Shown here piece by piece: positions 26,511 through 39,089 of a DNA stretch of 64,000 bases. The position numbers and the translations under genes are program-made. The notes beneath the pieces are model-generated. The model made no database searches. It saw only the letters and a list, made by a program, of their open reading frames with translations, and was not told where the DNA came from. Within the stretch, counting starts at the first letter, position 1; each line of letters starts with the position of its first letter. This DNA is from Sinohyriopsis cumingii (Eukaryota > Mollusca > Bivalvia > Unionida > Unionidae): positions 45,009,117 through 45,073,116 of the forward strand of contig CM068839.1 in the NCBI GenBank assembly GCA_028554795.2, given 5' to 3'.

Positions 26511-28650
26511 AGGAACTGCGTTATTTCCGCGTGACTAAATATCTTCTTAACAGAGACTTTTTAAAACAAAAACTCGGAATGATTCTGACCTTTGAAGCTC
26601 CTCAAGACATAAAAAAGTAACATTATTTCTTTCGTCGTGCGAAGTATAAAGTCAGTTATTAGAAACTTCTTTATACATGCATCGCATTTTCCATTGTTTC
26701 TTTTTCGTGTTATTATATTATGGGATAAAACTAATGAAATCCCCGAACGTCTCACGGTACTAATGATGTGATGGAACATTAACCAGCCTAGAAATGGGTG
26801 AAGAGACAATAGAGTTATATAGGTGTTTGGCTGACCAGGATGTGTTTATAATGAAAGTAAGATTTAAGGTAAAAGAATCGTTTGAGAGCTAATCCTAGCT
26901 GTAAAGGAACAGAAAGAGATACATTAATTTATTGATGAAATTTCAGCCATATTACTTGAGTTTGGAAACCTCGTAACAGAAATTAGGACCCGACTGTTTT
27001 GAACGCAAATGTTTCAAACACATTTACATCCAAAACAAATGCTACGGATCAAATGATTTTCTCTACTTAAAAATGTCATCAAGGATGTGTCAATCCTGAT
27101 AAATATGGGTTTGATCATGCAGAAATTTAAAGTTATGGAATATCATGGTTTTTGCGTTGGTTTACAATGGGGATTGAAATAATGTCGTGTGTTCTGTAAC
27201 AAGAATATAATATTGTGTATAACATTACTCTTTGGGATTTTAATCACTGCAATTTTAGGTATATTTGAATGGGAGATGAAGCTGCGCCAATTAGGGCAAC
27301 ACTGATCTTAATAATGTATTCCATGAGTATTATGACTAATTTCACAGTATGCGTCATTTTAAAATACCTCAATTAATATCGCATATATTTTATTCTGTGT
27401 AATTGAAATATCTATCTCTATTTTGTCTCTGTTAGTGGCTATCAAACGGGTTGGTACTGTAAGAGGCAATTTTGGCCCGTAATCAGATCAAGCTGAAACT
27501 TTTATATACAAAATATGCCGCAGCCTCTTCCTTAAATGTATATTTGATTTTTATACATTATCGCTTTTACATTGATTATGGTTTTCTTTCTGTGTTTTGG
27601 TACCTATATATGTGGTGCTTAATGCCATTCAATTACCTTTAATACACTGTTAGTAAAATAATACTGTGGAGTACTATTTTGTTCTTGTTTTTGATCGACT
27701 TCTTTCATGTGCCTCATCTATATTTAAGTACCCTCATCCTAATACTCAGAATGTTCTTAAACGCGATCAAGATTGCCACCAATTTGAATGCGAAGATGAA
27801 TTTTACGTGAAAATATGAGATTAGGAAATATTGTTCTGTTGATTTGGATGATATGTTGTGCAAACTACATATCATTGAAAAACGATTAGTTGCGCATATT
27901 AATACAGATAAAAAATTGTTTAGCCGTATGCAACATTTTACTTCGGAATAAAGACATGTATACACTTCAATGGTTTAACTAAACTAGGGAGGAATATAAC
28001 TTAGTGTATTACATTAGAATTTTCAAACATTATGGCCAAGAAAGACACCAACATTTGGTCATTAGTCAGATGTAGTCTTTTCCCAAACAAGCATGAGTAA
28101 CAAATTGAGGAGGTAAATTCTAGAAAGATAAATAATGTCGTTTCCATTATTGAAAGAGCTGACAAGAATAGCTCGTTACAACAGAAAAATCAATTCCCTC
28201 CATACCAAAAACACGTATTAGCATATTTTATATACTCAAATAAATTAGGCGAGCACTTACGTTTTCGGTTAATTTAATTACCCCTGTGTGTAATGTAACG
28301 ATCTACATGATGTAAATATGAAACCAACACATTTATCTGATCAAGTGGTAAATCAAATTTGTTTGACGCATTATGGAATTTTGTGTTGGGCAGTCTAACA
28401 TTAGTCCAGGGTTATATTGATTAATTGTGTCTTTACTTATTAGTAGTTGATGGATTTATTGATACAATTATGTCTACTGTATTCATTGAATTAATGTAAT
28501 TAAAGCAGACTCACGGGAGTTACTTGTATACAAAGTATATATTCCATAAAAGGGATTTTGTTTACCAAAGATGCAAGAAACAGGATGTTTAATGTTACAT
28601 CATATAAAAACTGAATACATGATGTTTCATTACAATTTTTTTATATCACC
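26511..28650. other. AT-rich DNA with no recognisable feature
   Basis: No motif-bearing frame or repeat recognised. Confidence 0.5.
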
Positions 28651-28846
28651 TCTGTCTGCGTGGGTTCGAGTCTCGGATTCGGCTAATGTGGGTATGTGAG
28701 AAAGCTTGCCAGTAGCTTCTCGTGGGTCGGTGGTTCTTTCCGGGTTTTTGCCGGGTTCTTCCTCCACCATTAATACTGGCCGCCATGTATAGCCTATCGT
28801 GTGCAGAAAAATGGCGTTAAACCCTACAACAACAACAACAACAACA
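28651..28846 (+). mobile_element. tRNA-derived SINE, 5' truncated in the tRNA head
   Basis: Same family as the 26.3-kb copy. It begins inside the head, keeps a good B box (GGTTCGAGTCT, about 28,663), the shared body and the tail GGCGTTAAACCCT-(ACA)n. ACAATTTT occurs at 28,632-28,639 and 28,844-28,851 and might be a short target-site duplication, but the left copy is about 11 bp from the apparent start. Confidence 0.85.
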
Positions 28847-28849
28847 ATT

Positions 28850-30440
28850 TTATTACAGAGTTTACTTTACAAAGCATTTTAGAATTTAACCTAAGCGTTT
28901 CTTACTGTAGTGCTCTCTTTATCTGCTGAGACCTTTCAATCGAGATGATTCGACCTTCTTGACAAATGTAAATATCATTACGTTCGTAGTAAACATTGAA
29001 AGTGACAGATCTTAGAAGGAAATATGCATTTTGAAAGAAATTTCATGGATTTATATCTCGCCTGCTACTCTGCCTAATGCATACAATTTTCCATTTTCAA
29101 ATGACATTGACGTAACCCGGGGGTCAGAGATTCATTTATACTTTTACTACAGAACCCAGAAATGTTAAGTATCCGTATCAAAGTTAAGCCTCCCTGGATC
29201 TTGGATTAACAATAAAAAAAAGGAAACCGAAGACTTAAAACTAAGTTATCTAGCGAACCTTGCACTTGACTGAGGGTCAGATGAAGGAACTGATACATGA
29301 ATTTAAGAGGGGAAGACTTACTGATTCCATGGTCCAACTTTAACAGCAAAATCAATGAACAATGAAATTTACATTACTCTAAGGACAGATGGAGGTTACG
29401 GCTGAATTGATTTTAAAAGGCTCTACATTCTGACTCCACCATTCAAGTAATTAATCACCCACACATGGTTTTAGGCACCCACACATGGTTTTAGGACTTC
29501 GGACCTTTCAGAAACTGTAACCGAAATCTTACACAAAGTTGCTCCTGCCGCCCTTATATATCTTGGCTCCGACTTAACAAGGGATTCATATCATTTACTA
29601 GCGTGAGAGCCTGCTAGACAATAAAAGGCATTAAAAATAGTTTTAGTTAAGATTAGGGTTTTATTTTCTTTTTTCAATTAATCTTTAGTTGAGAGGAAAA
29701 AGAGTGATAATCGAGATTTTATGAGGCACCGATAATTAATGAGATATGCTTGTACATGAAAATTACTGTTTTACATTAACAAATGCAAAAGTTGTACACG
29801 GTTTATCATTTCGAATTAAGCTAATTTACTGACGTCTACGTCATTTGTTGTTGTTACAGAACGATACGTTATTCTGATGACAAAGGTGGATAAAAACTTC
29901 TTGGACACATTTGTAGTAGACAGAGCTTAAAAACTAGCAATCAGAACAAATAATGATATTACATGTAGATTTTGAGTATGGATTAATAGTACTTTTAGTT
30001 TATAGAAGAATCCTGAAAATGTGAGAAAAATATGCCATTGAGCACAAAGTAAATCCAGGATTTGCTGAGGGAATCAAGCGAGAGTTCAATCGGACAGATT
30101 CCATTATGTCATATTACTTCATAATCATTGCAGTGTCTCAAAATGAACAATTTTAAAAAGAAGGAGCTTTTTCGATTTAAATATTTTCAAGAATAAAGTT
30201 ATCGGTTGCAGTGTTCCTGAAATTTTTTAAAATCCCAAGAGATGTATGACGTATAATCTGTTTGAGCTATATCATAAGCATTATCATGCATACTACTTTT
30301 TGATGATAAGGCATACGTGTCAGAAAAATGAGGTCTGTAAACCCGTCTTACGTTATTTTAGGTCCCACTTAGTTCGTCAAATAATATAAGAAAGAAAATA
30401 AAAATGAGAGAAGAATTCCTTATTTCAGAATGCATGGTCC
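28850..30440. other. AT-rich DNA with one 20-bp class duplication
   Basis: CACCCACACATGGTTTTAGG occurs twice in tandem at about 29,457-29,494. Nothing else supported. Confidence 0.5.
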
Positions 30441-30444
30441 GTAC

Positions 30445-30526
30445 CTCTGTATTAAAATGCAAAGGTGGACGGGTCTTTCTATCAAAGATATTTTGCCATA
30501 TGGACGAAGCAACCGATCTGTTACGT
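30445..30526 (-). CDS. Candidate internal exon, unknown protein (weak)
   Basis: On the minus strand an acceptor-like GTAGACACTTTCAG precedes 82 bp of open frame (VASSIWQNIFDRKTRPPLHF near its end), followed by a donor-like GAG/GTACGG. The encoded segment looks protein-like but matches nothing I recognise. Its start phase does not fit directly with the 31.4-kb candidate, so another exon would be needed between them. Confidence 0.22.
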
Positions 30527-31424
30527 CTGAAAGTGTCTACAGTTATCAACTGTGGATGACACTTCCGGCTAGGTGGTCTCAATTTCGGGACACGTGGATA
30601 AAAAATTTTCGATCATACGCAATTTAACGTTTTCATACGTCAGTACTAGGCGATATTTGGATATACTTTCTTACTTCAGCCAGATATAACAGTGTGCAAG
30701 AATGCCAACACTGGGGGAAACCTATTATTTGTAGCTCTTTTCCCCAATCAGCAGCTAGTGGAATCAAGAGGAACGACTTCAAAATATAATAATGCTTAAA
30801 ACAAATACCTCATTAAACATTACTCTTGAACATTCAAGGAAAACTCAACACTACATATATAAAGGTAATTCCACACTTACGACAGACGTGTTCACCGGAG
30901 GTACAATCGGGAACTTTCTGCCTTTTTGTAGCCAGTCCCAGATCCATTGTTAGGCCGTGGATGTGTTTTGAATAGCTTTCGACTGCTTACGTTCTTCACA
31001 TGTTCAAGAGAAGCTTATGTGTCATTCACTATTTTTAAGCAGGAACATGAACAAGATAGTGACATACCTTATTTTAGGCAATGTCTGTTCTTTATATGTC
31101 GACATCTTTAAAGACCAGATATAATGCATCAATGAGAATGTCAACTTTACTTATACGTAAATAGAGTTTATACCTAGGCAGACGAAAAATGATCACATTT
31201 TTTAAATCTAAAATTGTCTGTTCTCGTTTTTGCAAATTACACAGAATGCACGATGACTTTACAATCGATCTTGACGGTTGCCTTTTTTTTCCTGTTTTGG
31301 AGTAGACCAATGAGAGATTTGCAGTTCCGTACTCAATCTTTTCAATTATTCTGATTTTATAACTTCAGTCAGAAATCAGTTCACAAATTTACGGAATGAA
31401 AGTGTATTTATATAAAATCATTAC

Positions 31425-31634
31425 CTTCATTAATGCGCACTTGAACGGCCACCATCTCTTGGCTGGGATCTGTGCGCTAAACCTAACATTATACCGTAAT
31501 TGTATGCCAAATGACAAGTTAATCGAACATTGTGCAGGATTCTTATGATAGTTGTCTATAATGGACATGACAGTAAATCTTTCAAAGATTTCCTTGACAA
31601 TTGTCGCAACAGTCATATAAAATAGATTCATTTC
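31425..31634 (-). CDS. Candidate internal exon (210 bp, phase 0-0), unknown protein
   Basis: On the minus strand the pyrimidine-rich acceptor TTTGCTTCTTGTTCTCAAG is followed by exactly 70 open codons and a donor AAG/GTAATG. Both borders fall in phase 0. The residues (KEIFERFTVMSIIDNYHKNP, later AKRWWPFKCALMK) look like a folded protein rather than repeat translation. I do not recognise a domain. This is the best-bounded exon candidate in the window, yet chance frames of this size exist, and no start or terminal exon has been tied to it. Confidence 0.28.
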
Positions 31635-32028
31635 CTTGAGAACAAGAAGCAAACTTTTCAAGGTGTAATCTACCTAACAAAATTGAATTGAACTTGATCT
31701 GTGTAATATTCGTCTTCCTTATTTATACGCATTGAAAATATGAAAGACCAATGTTAGAGGTGCCAACCTTTTAATCAACTATAATTAAATATCCCCTCTT
31801 TGACATCAACCTTCGATAAAGTTCTTATGTGCATTTAAGCATAATCCGAAAATAATTTATTAGTCATGTACGCGCTCATCGTAGTGTACGTTGACTTGTA
31901 GAAGTTAATATTTGTATCCAGGACTGATCAATAGTTAAGAACTCCTTAGTCAGATTGTCTAAAGATCGACCAACAATTTCCATTTCAAATCAAACACAGT
32001 ATGAGACAGCTTTTGGTCAACTTCGTTT

Positions 32029-32199
32029 TGACGTCAAATACAAATTAGAATGTATAAATAAAAGGGTCTAGTCGGCGTTCCGCTTTTGTGGATAGTCAGA
32101 GCGGAAGGACATATATTCAAGATGCAAGGCACATATTTAAATAAGAAGCAAATTAGTCCCCTGTCGATATTAGACCGTTACCTTATGGCCATGAAATAG
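32029..32199 (+). promoter_or_regulatory. Promoter-like cluster (CRE, TATA) before a 25-codon open frame
   Basis: A perfect TGACGTCA (about 32,029-32,036, the CREB/ATF palindrome) lies about 17 bp before TATAAATA (32,053-32,060). About 60 bp on, an ATG with A at -3 (32,122) opens a 25-codon frame ending TAG at 32,197-32,199. The arrangement resembles a pol II promoter, but each element is short and no transcript evidence is available. Confidence 0.25.
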
Positions 32200-33070
32200 G
32201 CCAAGATTTATTCCATTGATCTGCTTCAGACAAGAAGTATAATATACGATCCCACAGGATTAATTATTTGAGCAAATAGCCACATTTACTCTTTTGTTCT
32301 TTCTTCTACGAACGTTTAAGACAGAGGAGGCGGTCAACTTTGTAAATTTAAAAAAACAAAACTTACTTATAAATGAGATCACGACAGCTTAAATAAGGTT
32401 TGAAATGACTACAAGAGTGATCTTATTAGTGTATTGTGCTATCGGAATTCATTCATTAGATAAAGATCTGTATGATAAGAAATATGATTAGAATGTGTTA
32501 GCAGACTGAGAAATAATATGGCTTTTATTCGGTCTCTATACTATCTCGTTATGTACAGTCATCAACCGGCTATTGTTTCTTTGGAAGACCATAGTGGTTA
32601 CGTACGCACGCCATAAACAAAGACAAACATTTCAAAACGACTGCATTCTTAACGCAGTTATAAATCCATATTTTGCATACAAAGATTCCTATCCCCATCC
32701 ACTAGTACCCACAAACAAAATCAAACTATAGTGTGATCGTCAGCGAAGGAGGATACACTTGTGTCCTTTGAATATATCACCCAAAATGATCGTTATATGA
32801 CGAAAGTTCGTGTTCAGTGTTAGAATGCTAATTATAGCTGCCTTTATGCGCAGTCATTGATGTTCTATGTTATAATTATTAGAATAGTTGTCAATTTCCC
32901 CCGTCTTTGAGGTTTACTATTGAAATTGCTAGCGTAGGCGCGTTTGATACGCTGTGTAATGTTTATAGGGCATGAGTAATATAAATATAACACACATAAT
33001 GCGGTGTTTTGGTAGACCAGCTCCTTGTTTGATGGAAATGATTCTTAAGATAGCAAGAAGTTTTATTTTA
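32200..33070. other. AT-rich DNA with no recognisable feature
   Basis: Nothing supported on either strand. Confidence 0.5.
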
Positions 33071-33072
33071 TA

Positions 33073-33727
33073 GAATTACTACTGAGGGCTACGAGTGTCC
33101 TTTCTCCAGTCTTTGACAGTTACGAGTCTCCTTTTCCCAGTCTTTATTCGAAATACTAGCGAGGGCTATAAGTATCCATTTTCCCAATCTAGTGAGCTAG
33201 GGGTGTTATTTTCCCAGTCTTTATTAGAATTACTAGTGAGGACTACGAGTGTCCTTTTCCCAGTCTCTGTTAGAATTGCTAATGACGGTTAGCGGTGTCC
33301 TTTTCCCAGTCTTAATTAGAATTACTAATGAGGTATACGAGTGTGCTTTTTCCAGTCTTTATTAGAATTACTAGTGAGGGCTACGAGCGTCCTTTTCTGT
33401 CATTTTTAGAATCACTAGTGAGGACTACGAGTGTACTTTTCCCAGTTGTTGTTACAATTACCAGTGAGGGCTAAGAAATGTACTTTTCCCAGTCTTTGAT
33501 AGAATTAACAGTGAGGGCTACGAGTTTCCTTTTCCCTGTCTTTATTAGAGTTACCAGTGATGGCTACGATTGTCCTTTTCTCAGTCTTAAAAAGAATTAC
33601 CAAAGGGGCTACGAGTGTCCTTTTCCCAGTCTTTATTAGAATTACTAGTGAGGGATACAAGTGTTCCTTTTTCCTTGTCTTTATTGGAATTACTAGTGAG
33701 AGCTACGAGTGTCGTTTTCTCAGTTTT
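33073..33727. repeat. ~46-bp minisatellite, about 14 copies
   Basis: The consensus theme is AGAATTACTAGTGAGGGCT then ACGAGTGTCCTTTTCCCAGT and CTTTATT. Copies vary by substitutions and small indels; copies near 33,560-33,700 are closest to the consensus. As 46 is not a multiple of 3, no frame is maintained. Confidence 0.92.
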
Positions 33728-33829
33728 TACCAAGTTCTGAACGTTTACGATATAAAAATTGTATTATTAAAGTTATTTATATTTCATGATTTTGTTGTCA
33801 CGTCATATCGCAAATTTAATGTTTGCACG

Positions 33830-33929
<100 letters not shown>

Positions 33930-34965
33930 CATTTACAAAGGACAAAACGAGGTTAGAACATATACATTTACTTTGAGGCGATCCCAAGGGATGAGCCAAG
34001 AGATAGTAAGATAAGTTTAGATTGAAAAGCTTGAAATTTAAACCAGGAATATAAAATGTAAAATGATGACAGAAGATTGTCAACACTGTATTGATCAACT
34101 GCATCCTTACTGAAAAGTCAGAAGTTCAAAGAATCAATAATTGCAGCATTTTGTTTAGTACAAACCCGAAACTAGAAAATTAATAGGCAAACCATTATGT
34201 TAAACTGAAAGATCGCAGTTCAGTCTAAACAATTTTTGTATGATAGATTAGTTTGCAGCTATGTTTAGAATAATGAAATATATTGCACTCAGAAAGGGTG
34301 ACACAAAAGAAGGTCTATTACTAAGTTTGTAATGTTCAAGTTTGTCAGTTCTGTATGGACACTTGTGCAAAAGAAAATTCTTATGTAAAGTAAAAATGAA
34401 ATTTGATGACCGTTTTAAGAATTTCGTAAGATACTTCCTAGAAGGTACAAGCTAAAGTATGAGTAAGCATAATTGGTGTTGTATTTGATGTAATGATGTA
34501 ATAGCATAGCCTGTTATACAAATTCAGTTAATTAGTAAATATCGCTGACAATATAATTCAATTATTATTCCGCATTTATGCAGAACAATAATAAAATCAG
34601 CCATAACTTTACCATTATGTTAGAAACATGCTAAAGTCATTTAGGATATCAGTTGACTCCGATCATTTGATTATTGTCCCGTAGTAAAGTTGATATCCTG
34701 GTTATTCTGCGAAATGGTGACTTAACTGCGGATACAATCTTGAAAACGGGATAAACTATTATGATGTTACATTTCTCCAAACACTAAAACGGATTTCCGA
34801 ATGCTCTTAGTACCTGAACCAAAAAGAATGCAAAGATCAATACAGAGTAAATTACTGTTTCAAATAAAGAATGAAGAAACTTGATTGGATACTATTTTAA
34901 TAAAATGACAATGATAAACGTTATGGTTGAACGAGCCATGTATACGTAGGTTCCGCCTTACGATT
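33930..34965. other. AT-rich DNA with no recognisable feature
   Basis: Nothing supported on either strand. Confidence 0.5.
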
Positions 34966-34968
34966 CTT

Positions 34969-35097
34969 TACATACATGCATGCATACATACATACATACA
35001 TACATACATACATACATACATACATACATACATACACATATGCATACATAACTTTACATACATACACACGGAAAGTTAGATGGTTGGTGTACGGAAG

Positions 35098-35161
<64 letters not shown>
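34969..35161. repeat. (TACA)n and (TA)n microsatellites
   Basis: (TACA)n with TGCA variants at 34,969-35,036, then a 60-bp unique gap, then (TA)n at 35,099-35,161. Confidence 0.97.
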
Positions 35162-35163
<2 letters not shown>

Positions 35164-35189
35164 AGCTAGGTAGTGATCCATCTTTTCAC

Positions 35190-35447
35190 TTAAACGTAGG
35201 CGAGTGCCTTCTTGAACTGTTTAATGTCTTGGCAAAATTCATTAAACATAACTTTAGCAAACGTTTCTCGGTAAGCCTTCCATTTAAACGTCCGTCGCAT
35301 TTTATTTTCGAAAACAATTAAACCAGAATGGAGAACACCAAAGCCTAAATTTGCTTCACTCTGTGATTGACTTATTCCAAAGAGAAATACCTGCACAGAA
35401 GCCTCATATCTATGTTCGGTTTCTAGGTCTGCTCATAATTTAACGTG
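35190..35447 (-). CDS. Candidate exon, possible FERM-C-lobe or PPPDE-like segment (weak)
   Basis: The minus strand is open from after a TGA near 35,440 to a stop at 35,190, with possible acceptors TTATGAGCAG (about 35,435) and CTTCTGTGCAG (35,391). The core LGFGVLHSGLIVFENK, then TFKW, fits two folds loosely: the FERM C-lobe (LG..x..G.lvf...F.W) and the His box of PPPDE/DeSI thiol peptidases (G.GV.HSG). Neither match is complete, and the segment after the tryptophan fits only roughly. It is followed by a stop rather than a clear donor. Same strand as the 31.4- and 30.4-kb candidates, so they could belong to one gene, but this is inference. Confidence 0.28.
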
Positions 35448-35449
35448 CG

Positions 35450-35950
35450 ACCCTTTCTTGACTTTATTACTTGTCAACAATATCGTCCAATAATGCTAAA
35501 GTGGCCACTAGTACTAAAGACTTGAATCCAGAATAATCTATCTCTAAAAGCCGTCGATAAATAAATTGATATATAACTGAACATATTTTAAAATCTTGTT
35601 TAAGCTAGATAATATTTCGCTTAAGCATGGTATTTTCCTGTTTGAACAAGAAGTAAGGTAATATTTCTTTACACTATTCAGCCACTGTAGGTTTGGAATG
35701 AATGTTTATTAAATCAAATAAATGTTTGAAATGCCTCGATAGCCATTCATTTGTCAGATAACAATTTCAGAAACAAATGGTATATAAAATTTGATTTCGC
35801 ATGTTTCATCTACATATTTATTATTTCTTTCTAAAGGTTCTTTTAAGAGCACCTTATTTTATCTAGTTGTTTTGTTTCAAGACTTTTACTTCGTTTTAAG
35901 CAAGATATTTGATGGCAAATGCTGATAGATTTTATATATAAATTTTTAAT
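35450..35950. other. AT-rich spacer
   Basis: Nothing supported. Confidence 0.5.
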
Positions 35951-35955
35951 GGAAA

Positions 35956-36285
35956 GTGTATGTGTGTGTGATTTGTTTTTTTTTAACGTTGCTATACATA
36001 TTTTCTAGTCATATCGCTACGATGTCTGCAGTGTGGCAGTTTATAGTGATGTCTAGCACTGGGGCATCATGTAGCAGACATGTAGCGTGATGTCCCACCC
36101 AGTCACATTATCCTGACACAAGGCCGACAAGTCCTAAAACACTAACCTTGTAATGTTGAGCGCCAAGCGAGGAAGTTGTTAGTACCATTTTTATAAGTCT
36201 CTGGTATGACTCGGCCGGGGATCGAACCCATGTCATCCCGCATCCGAGGCAGACGTTCTAACCACTAGGCCATCGGAGCGGTCTG
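35956..36285 (-). mobile_element. tRNA-derived SINE with central domain and (AC)n tail
   Basis: On the minus strand the element starts GACCGCTCCGATGGCC, with A box TGGCCTAGTGG (plus 36,262-36,272) and a B box GGTTCGATCC (plus 36,219-36,228). The body holds CTTCCTCGCTTGGCGCTCAA and AATGTGACTGGGTGGGA, blocks I recall from molluscan SINEs, and ends in AACGTTAAAAAAAAAC then (CA)n. Both promoter boxes are close to consensus, so it is a fairly well-kept copy. Confidence 0.8.
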
Positions 36286-36289
36286 AATG

Positions 36290-37130
36290 GAAAAACACTG
36301 AGCTTTTGTTTCTTTTGTATTATTATTTCACATTATTTTATATGAAACTGAATATTTGAGGATAAAGACAATTTGATTTTACAAACTAGAATAAAATATT
36401 CAGATATATAATTATATGATTCTTTATTGACAATTTAGCATATTTAAAGTCACACAATCAATCCGACTTTGTATCCTCACTGTAAGACTATATAGCGCCA
36501 TAAACGTGCTTATACGATAAAGATTTGTATGTATCAGAACGGTTTATTATCAACGAGCGATACACGTAACCAAACACAACAACGATATGGTGCTGATAAT
36601 ATATGAAGATTCCCGATCAACGGGGGATGTAAATAGTTTTTAGTTAGGGTAATTAGATAATAATATATCAATTATGGTGATTCAAAGTACCCATGCTGGT
36701 TTAAAAAATTCATGAGGTTGCACACAAGCTATATTTTAGAATAAATATCAATTTCCTTCCATACAGATGGTTCTGTAAGAAGGAAGCCATTCGTCTAAGG
36801 TAAGTTCGATCAAATGGAATTTGTTCTTGACGGCATGATGCATGCCATTTACTAGATATGAGTTTTAGATAAGAGGTTTAAAATCAGAATATGTTATTAT
36901 AAAATCATATAGTTGTTGAGGCCTATTTTACTAGCTTATTATCTATAATACTATCATGGCTAGGTAACAAACAATATACTGTATTGTGAGAGGTACACAG
37001 TTCAGTAAACGGATAAGAATATGTTTCAATAATGGGTTTTCCAACTTCCGATTGTGACTGAAATACTGATAGGGAATTGAAGAAGATGGTAAAGTTTAAA
37101 ACATGTTTGGTGTCAATATTTTTTTTTCAG
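36290..37130. other. AT-rich spacer
   Basis: Nothing supported. Confidence 0.5.
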
Positions 37131-37134
37131 GGCA

Positions 37135-37765
37135 AGAACTTTATGCCTTATTTTTCCTGAAAGTACTGATCCATTGTCTGGCAAGCAAGGCTGTGTAATG
37201 TGATTCCAGTAATGAAGGCTGCATCCGCATTTTCGCAATCCTTTGAACCATCGGTACTAATTATTGTGTAGTTCTTAAATTTAGAGAGAATTAGTTTTTA
37301 AAGTTTAGGAAAATTCCCTTATAAGCATTATGAGGCACGTAAGTATTACAGAAACAAACGACGTTTGGATTTTTGAAAGGTCAATGTATGTATGGTCAAG
37401 GCTGGAAGGTATGTTAATGCCACATATAGGAATGACATTTGCTTTATTTTGGTGTAATGTATTGTATTTAGGTTGGAAAACATATACAGAAACAGGGTAT
37501 GAAGCGTTGAATCTTAATTTGAGGGCACATGTAAAAGTAATGTTTCTCTGAGATATCATAAATGTGGCTCACTAGCTTCAGCCCAAGGCAGTGTCATGGA
37601 GACGTCATAAACCATCAAAACGCGAGTCGTATTGGTTGGTGATGAATTGGATCAAGCATCTTTGAATATGTCTTTCTGGCTGAACCATAAACAACACAAC
37701 CATAGACCAGTTTGGATCTAATTAAGGTTCTGTGTCGGTAAAGAATAACTTTGTATTGTATGTAC
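37135..37765 (-). pseudogene. LINE fragment: RT thumb to start of RNase H (I/Nimb-like)
   Basis: Minus-strand frames, shifted several times, spell LIRSKLVYG, SARKTYSKMLDPIHHQ (plus 37,632-37,660), VFQPKYNTLHQNKAN, IDLSKI and STDGSKDCENADAAF (plus about 37,215-37,265). The same blocks occur in the 43.8-48.0 kb element at about 46,470-47,000 (IRSKLNN, MLDPIHHQ, VFQPKYKTVYE, FDLSKIL, YTDESK). This fixes it as a relative of that LINE. It is non-functional. Confidence 0.75.
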
Positions 37766-37800
37766 ATAACAGAGACGGTGGAGCACACTCTTACCTTGAA

Positions 37801-37955
37801 TACTGTATTTGAAATACAGTTCTATATTTATAGGTTGCTGCATTTGTATGGGAAAATATGAACGAGTTTTGGGATGGAATACTGCACGACCTTGGGAGTA
37901 CAGTATATCCTTCCGACAAAACAAGTTCATATTTTCCCATGCAAATGCAGTAACC
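37801..37955. repeat. Long imperfect inverted repeat (39-bp arms) plus a small palindrome
   Basis: Arms 37,833-37,871 and 37,917-37,955 are inverted copies with four differences in 39 bp; two of these would still pair as G-U in RNA. Inside the loop GGAT...ATACTG pairs again. Just before lies the palindrome ACTGTATT-TGA-AATACAGT (37,802-37,820). Confidence 0.9.
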
Positions 37956-37959
37956 GTTT

Positions 37960-39085
37960 TATTATATGCTCATTTTGTTTTTATTCTACCTAAGGTTTAA
38001 TTATATAAACACAATACACTACAAGAAACAACGTAAATGAATGTATGCCGCATTCCAAAATAAATACACAAAAGCGCATATTTATCATTACACAAATCAA
38101 CATTATTACTGCGTACATAACTCCGCCCAGATAAATTTGAACTTAGTCGCGCGCTCGACATAACTTTCGAAAGAAAATGGCGTGTCTAGTTAAAATTGAA
38201 ATTTGGAGTCATATTGTGAATGAATGTGCATTGCAACAACTTTTCCATTTGATCTGGAATGAATAGATTTTGGTATTTTTCTCGATTCTATGAAATTTCG
38301 TGATTATGGACTCGATTTGTATGTGAAGATTCCACATGAAATACATGAGATTTAATAAGCTAGGTAGAAGCGTGTTGATATCTGCAAACGTGTCTCTGTT
38401 TCTGTCATTGAATGTTTGAAATCGTAATGTGGGAAAAATATGAAGTCTTTCAATTGCAATTTTCAAAAAGACCCTATGGAATTTAAATGCTTATTTCATT
38501 TTTGGTGCACTAAGGAGGATGCAATTGCACTTATCATCAAAATTACAACACAATTTCGAAATGTATAATCCAGATTGAAAACCTATGACGTGGCTCGTGT
38601 AATTCCGATTTGCAGAATTAATAAAATACATTTTGAGGAAATTCAGGATGTAAAACTGTAAGTATATTTTATTTTGCCATTCTTATCACCAGCTAAAGAA
38701 GAGAGTATATGACTTGTCGCTTGTATGTTATTTGTAAGGACCTTATCTAGCGTCTGTTATATAATGTATCTAGCCTAAATCCGTAACATTGCATCAACGC
38801 GGAATGTGTCAAAGCAGCTGGTATGTGGCAGTCTACGAAACATCTGTTTTAGTTCATTCAGAAACAAATTTAAACAACCACAACGTAAAGAGCATCTTAC
38901 GCGAGTGTACATGATTTGTGTACAAATCAAAAGTGTTGGCGTCTGCGTCCATTGTTTGTTTACAATAGAAAGTAGTTCCTTTATGCACGTGAATGCTATA
39001 TGTTTATTGTCGCGCGAGTTCAGTATCGGGTAATACTGAATGATTCTGACAATGTAAAGTTAACGGGGAAATAAATGAGCATATA
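37960..39085. other. AT-rich DNA between two LINE pieces
   Basis: No reverse-transcriptase motifs seen here, although it separates pieces that would be about 0.6 kb apart in an intact LINE. Confidence 0.5.
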
Positions 39086-39089
39086 ATAT

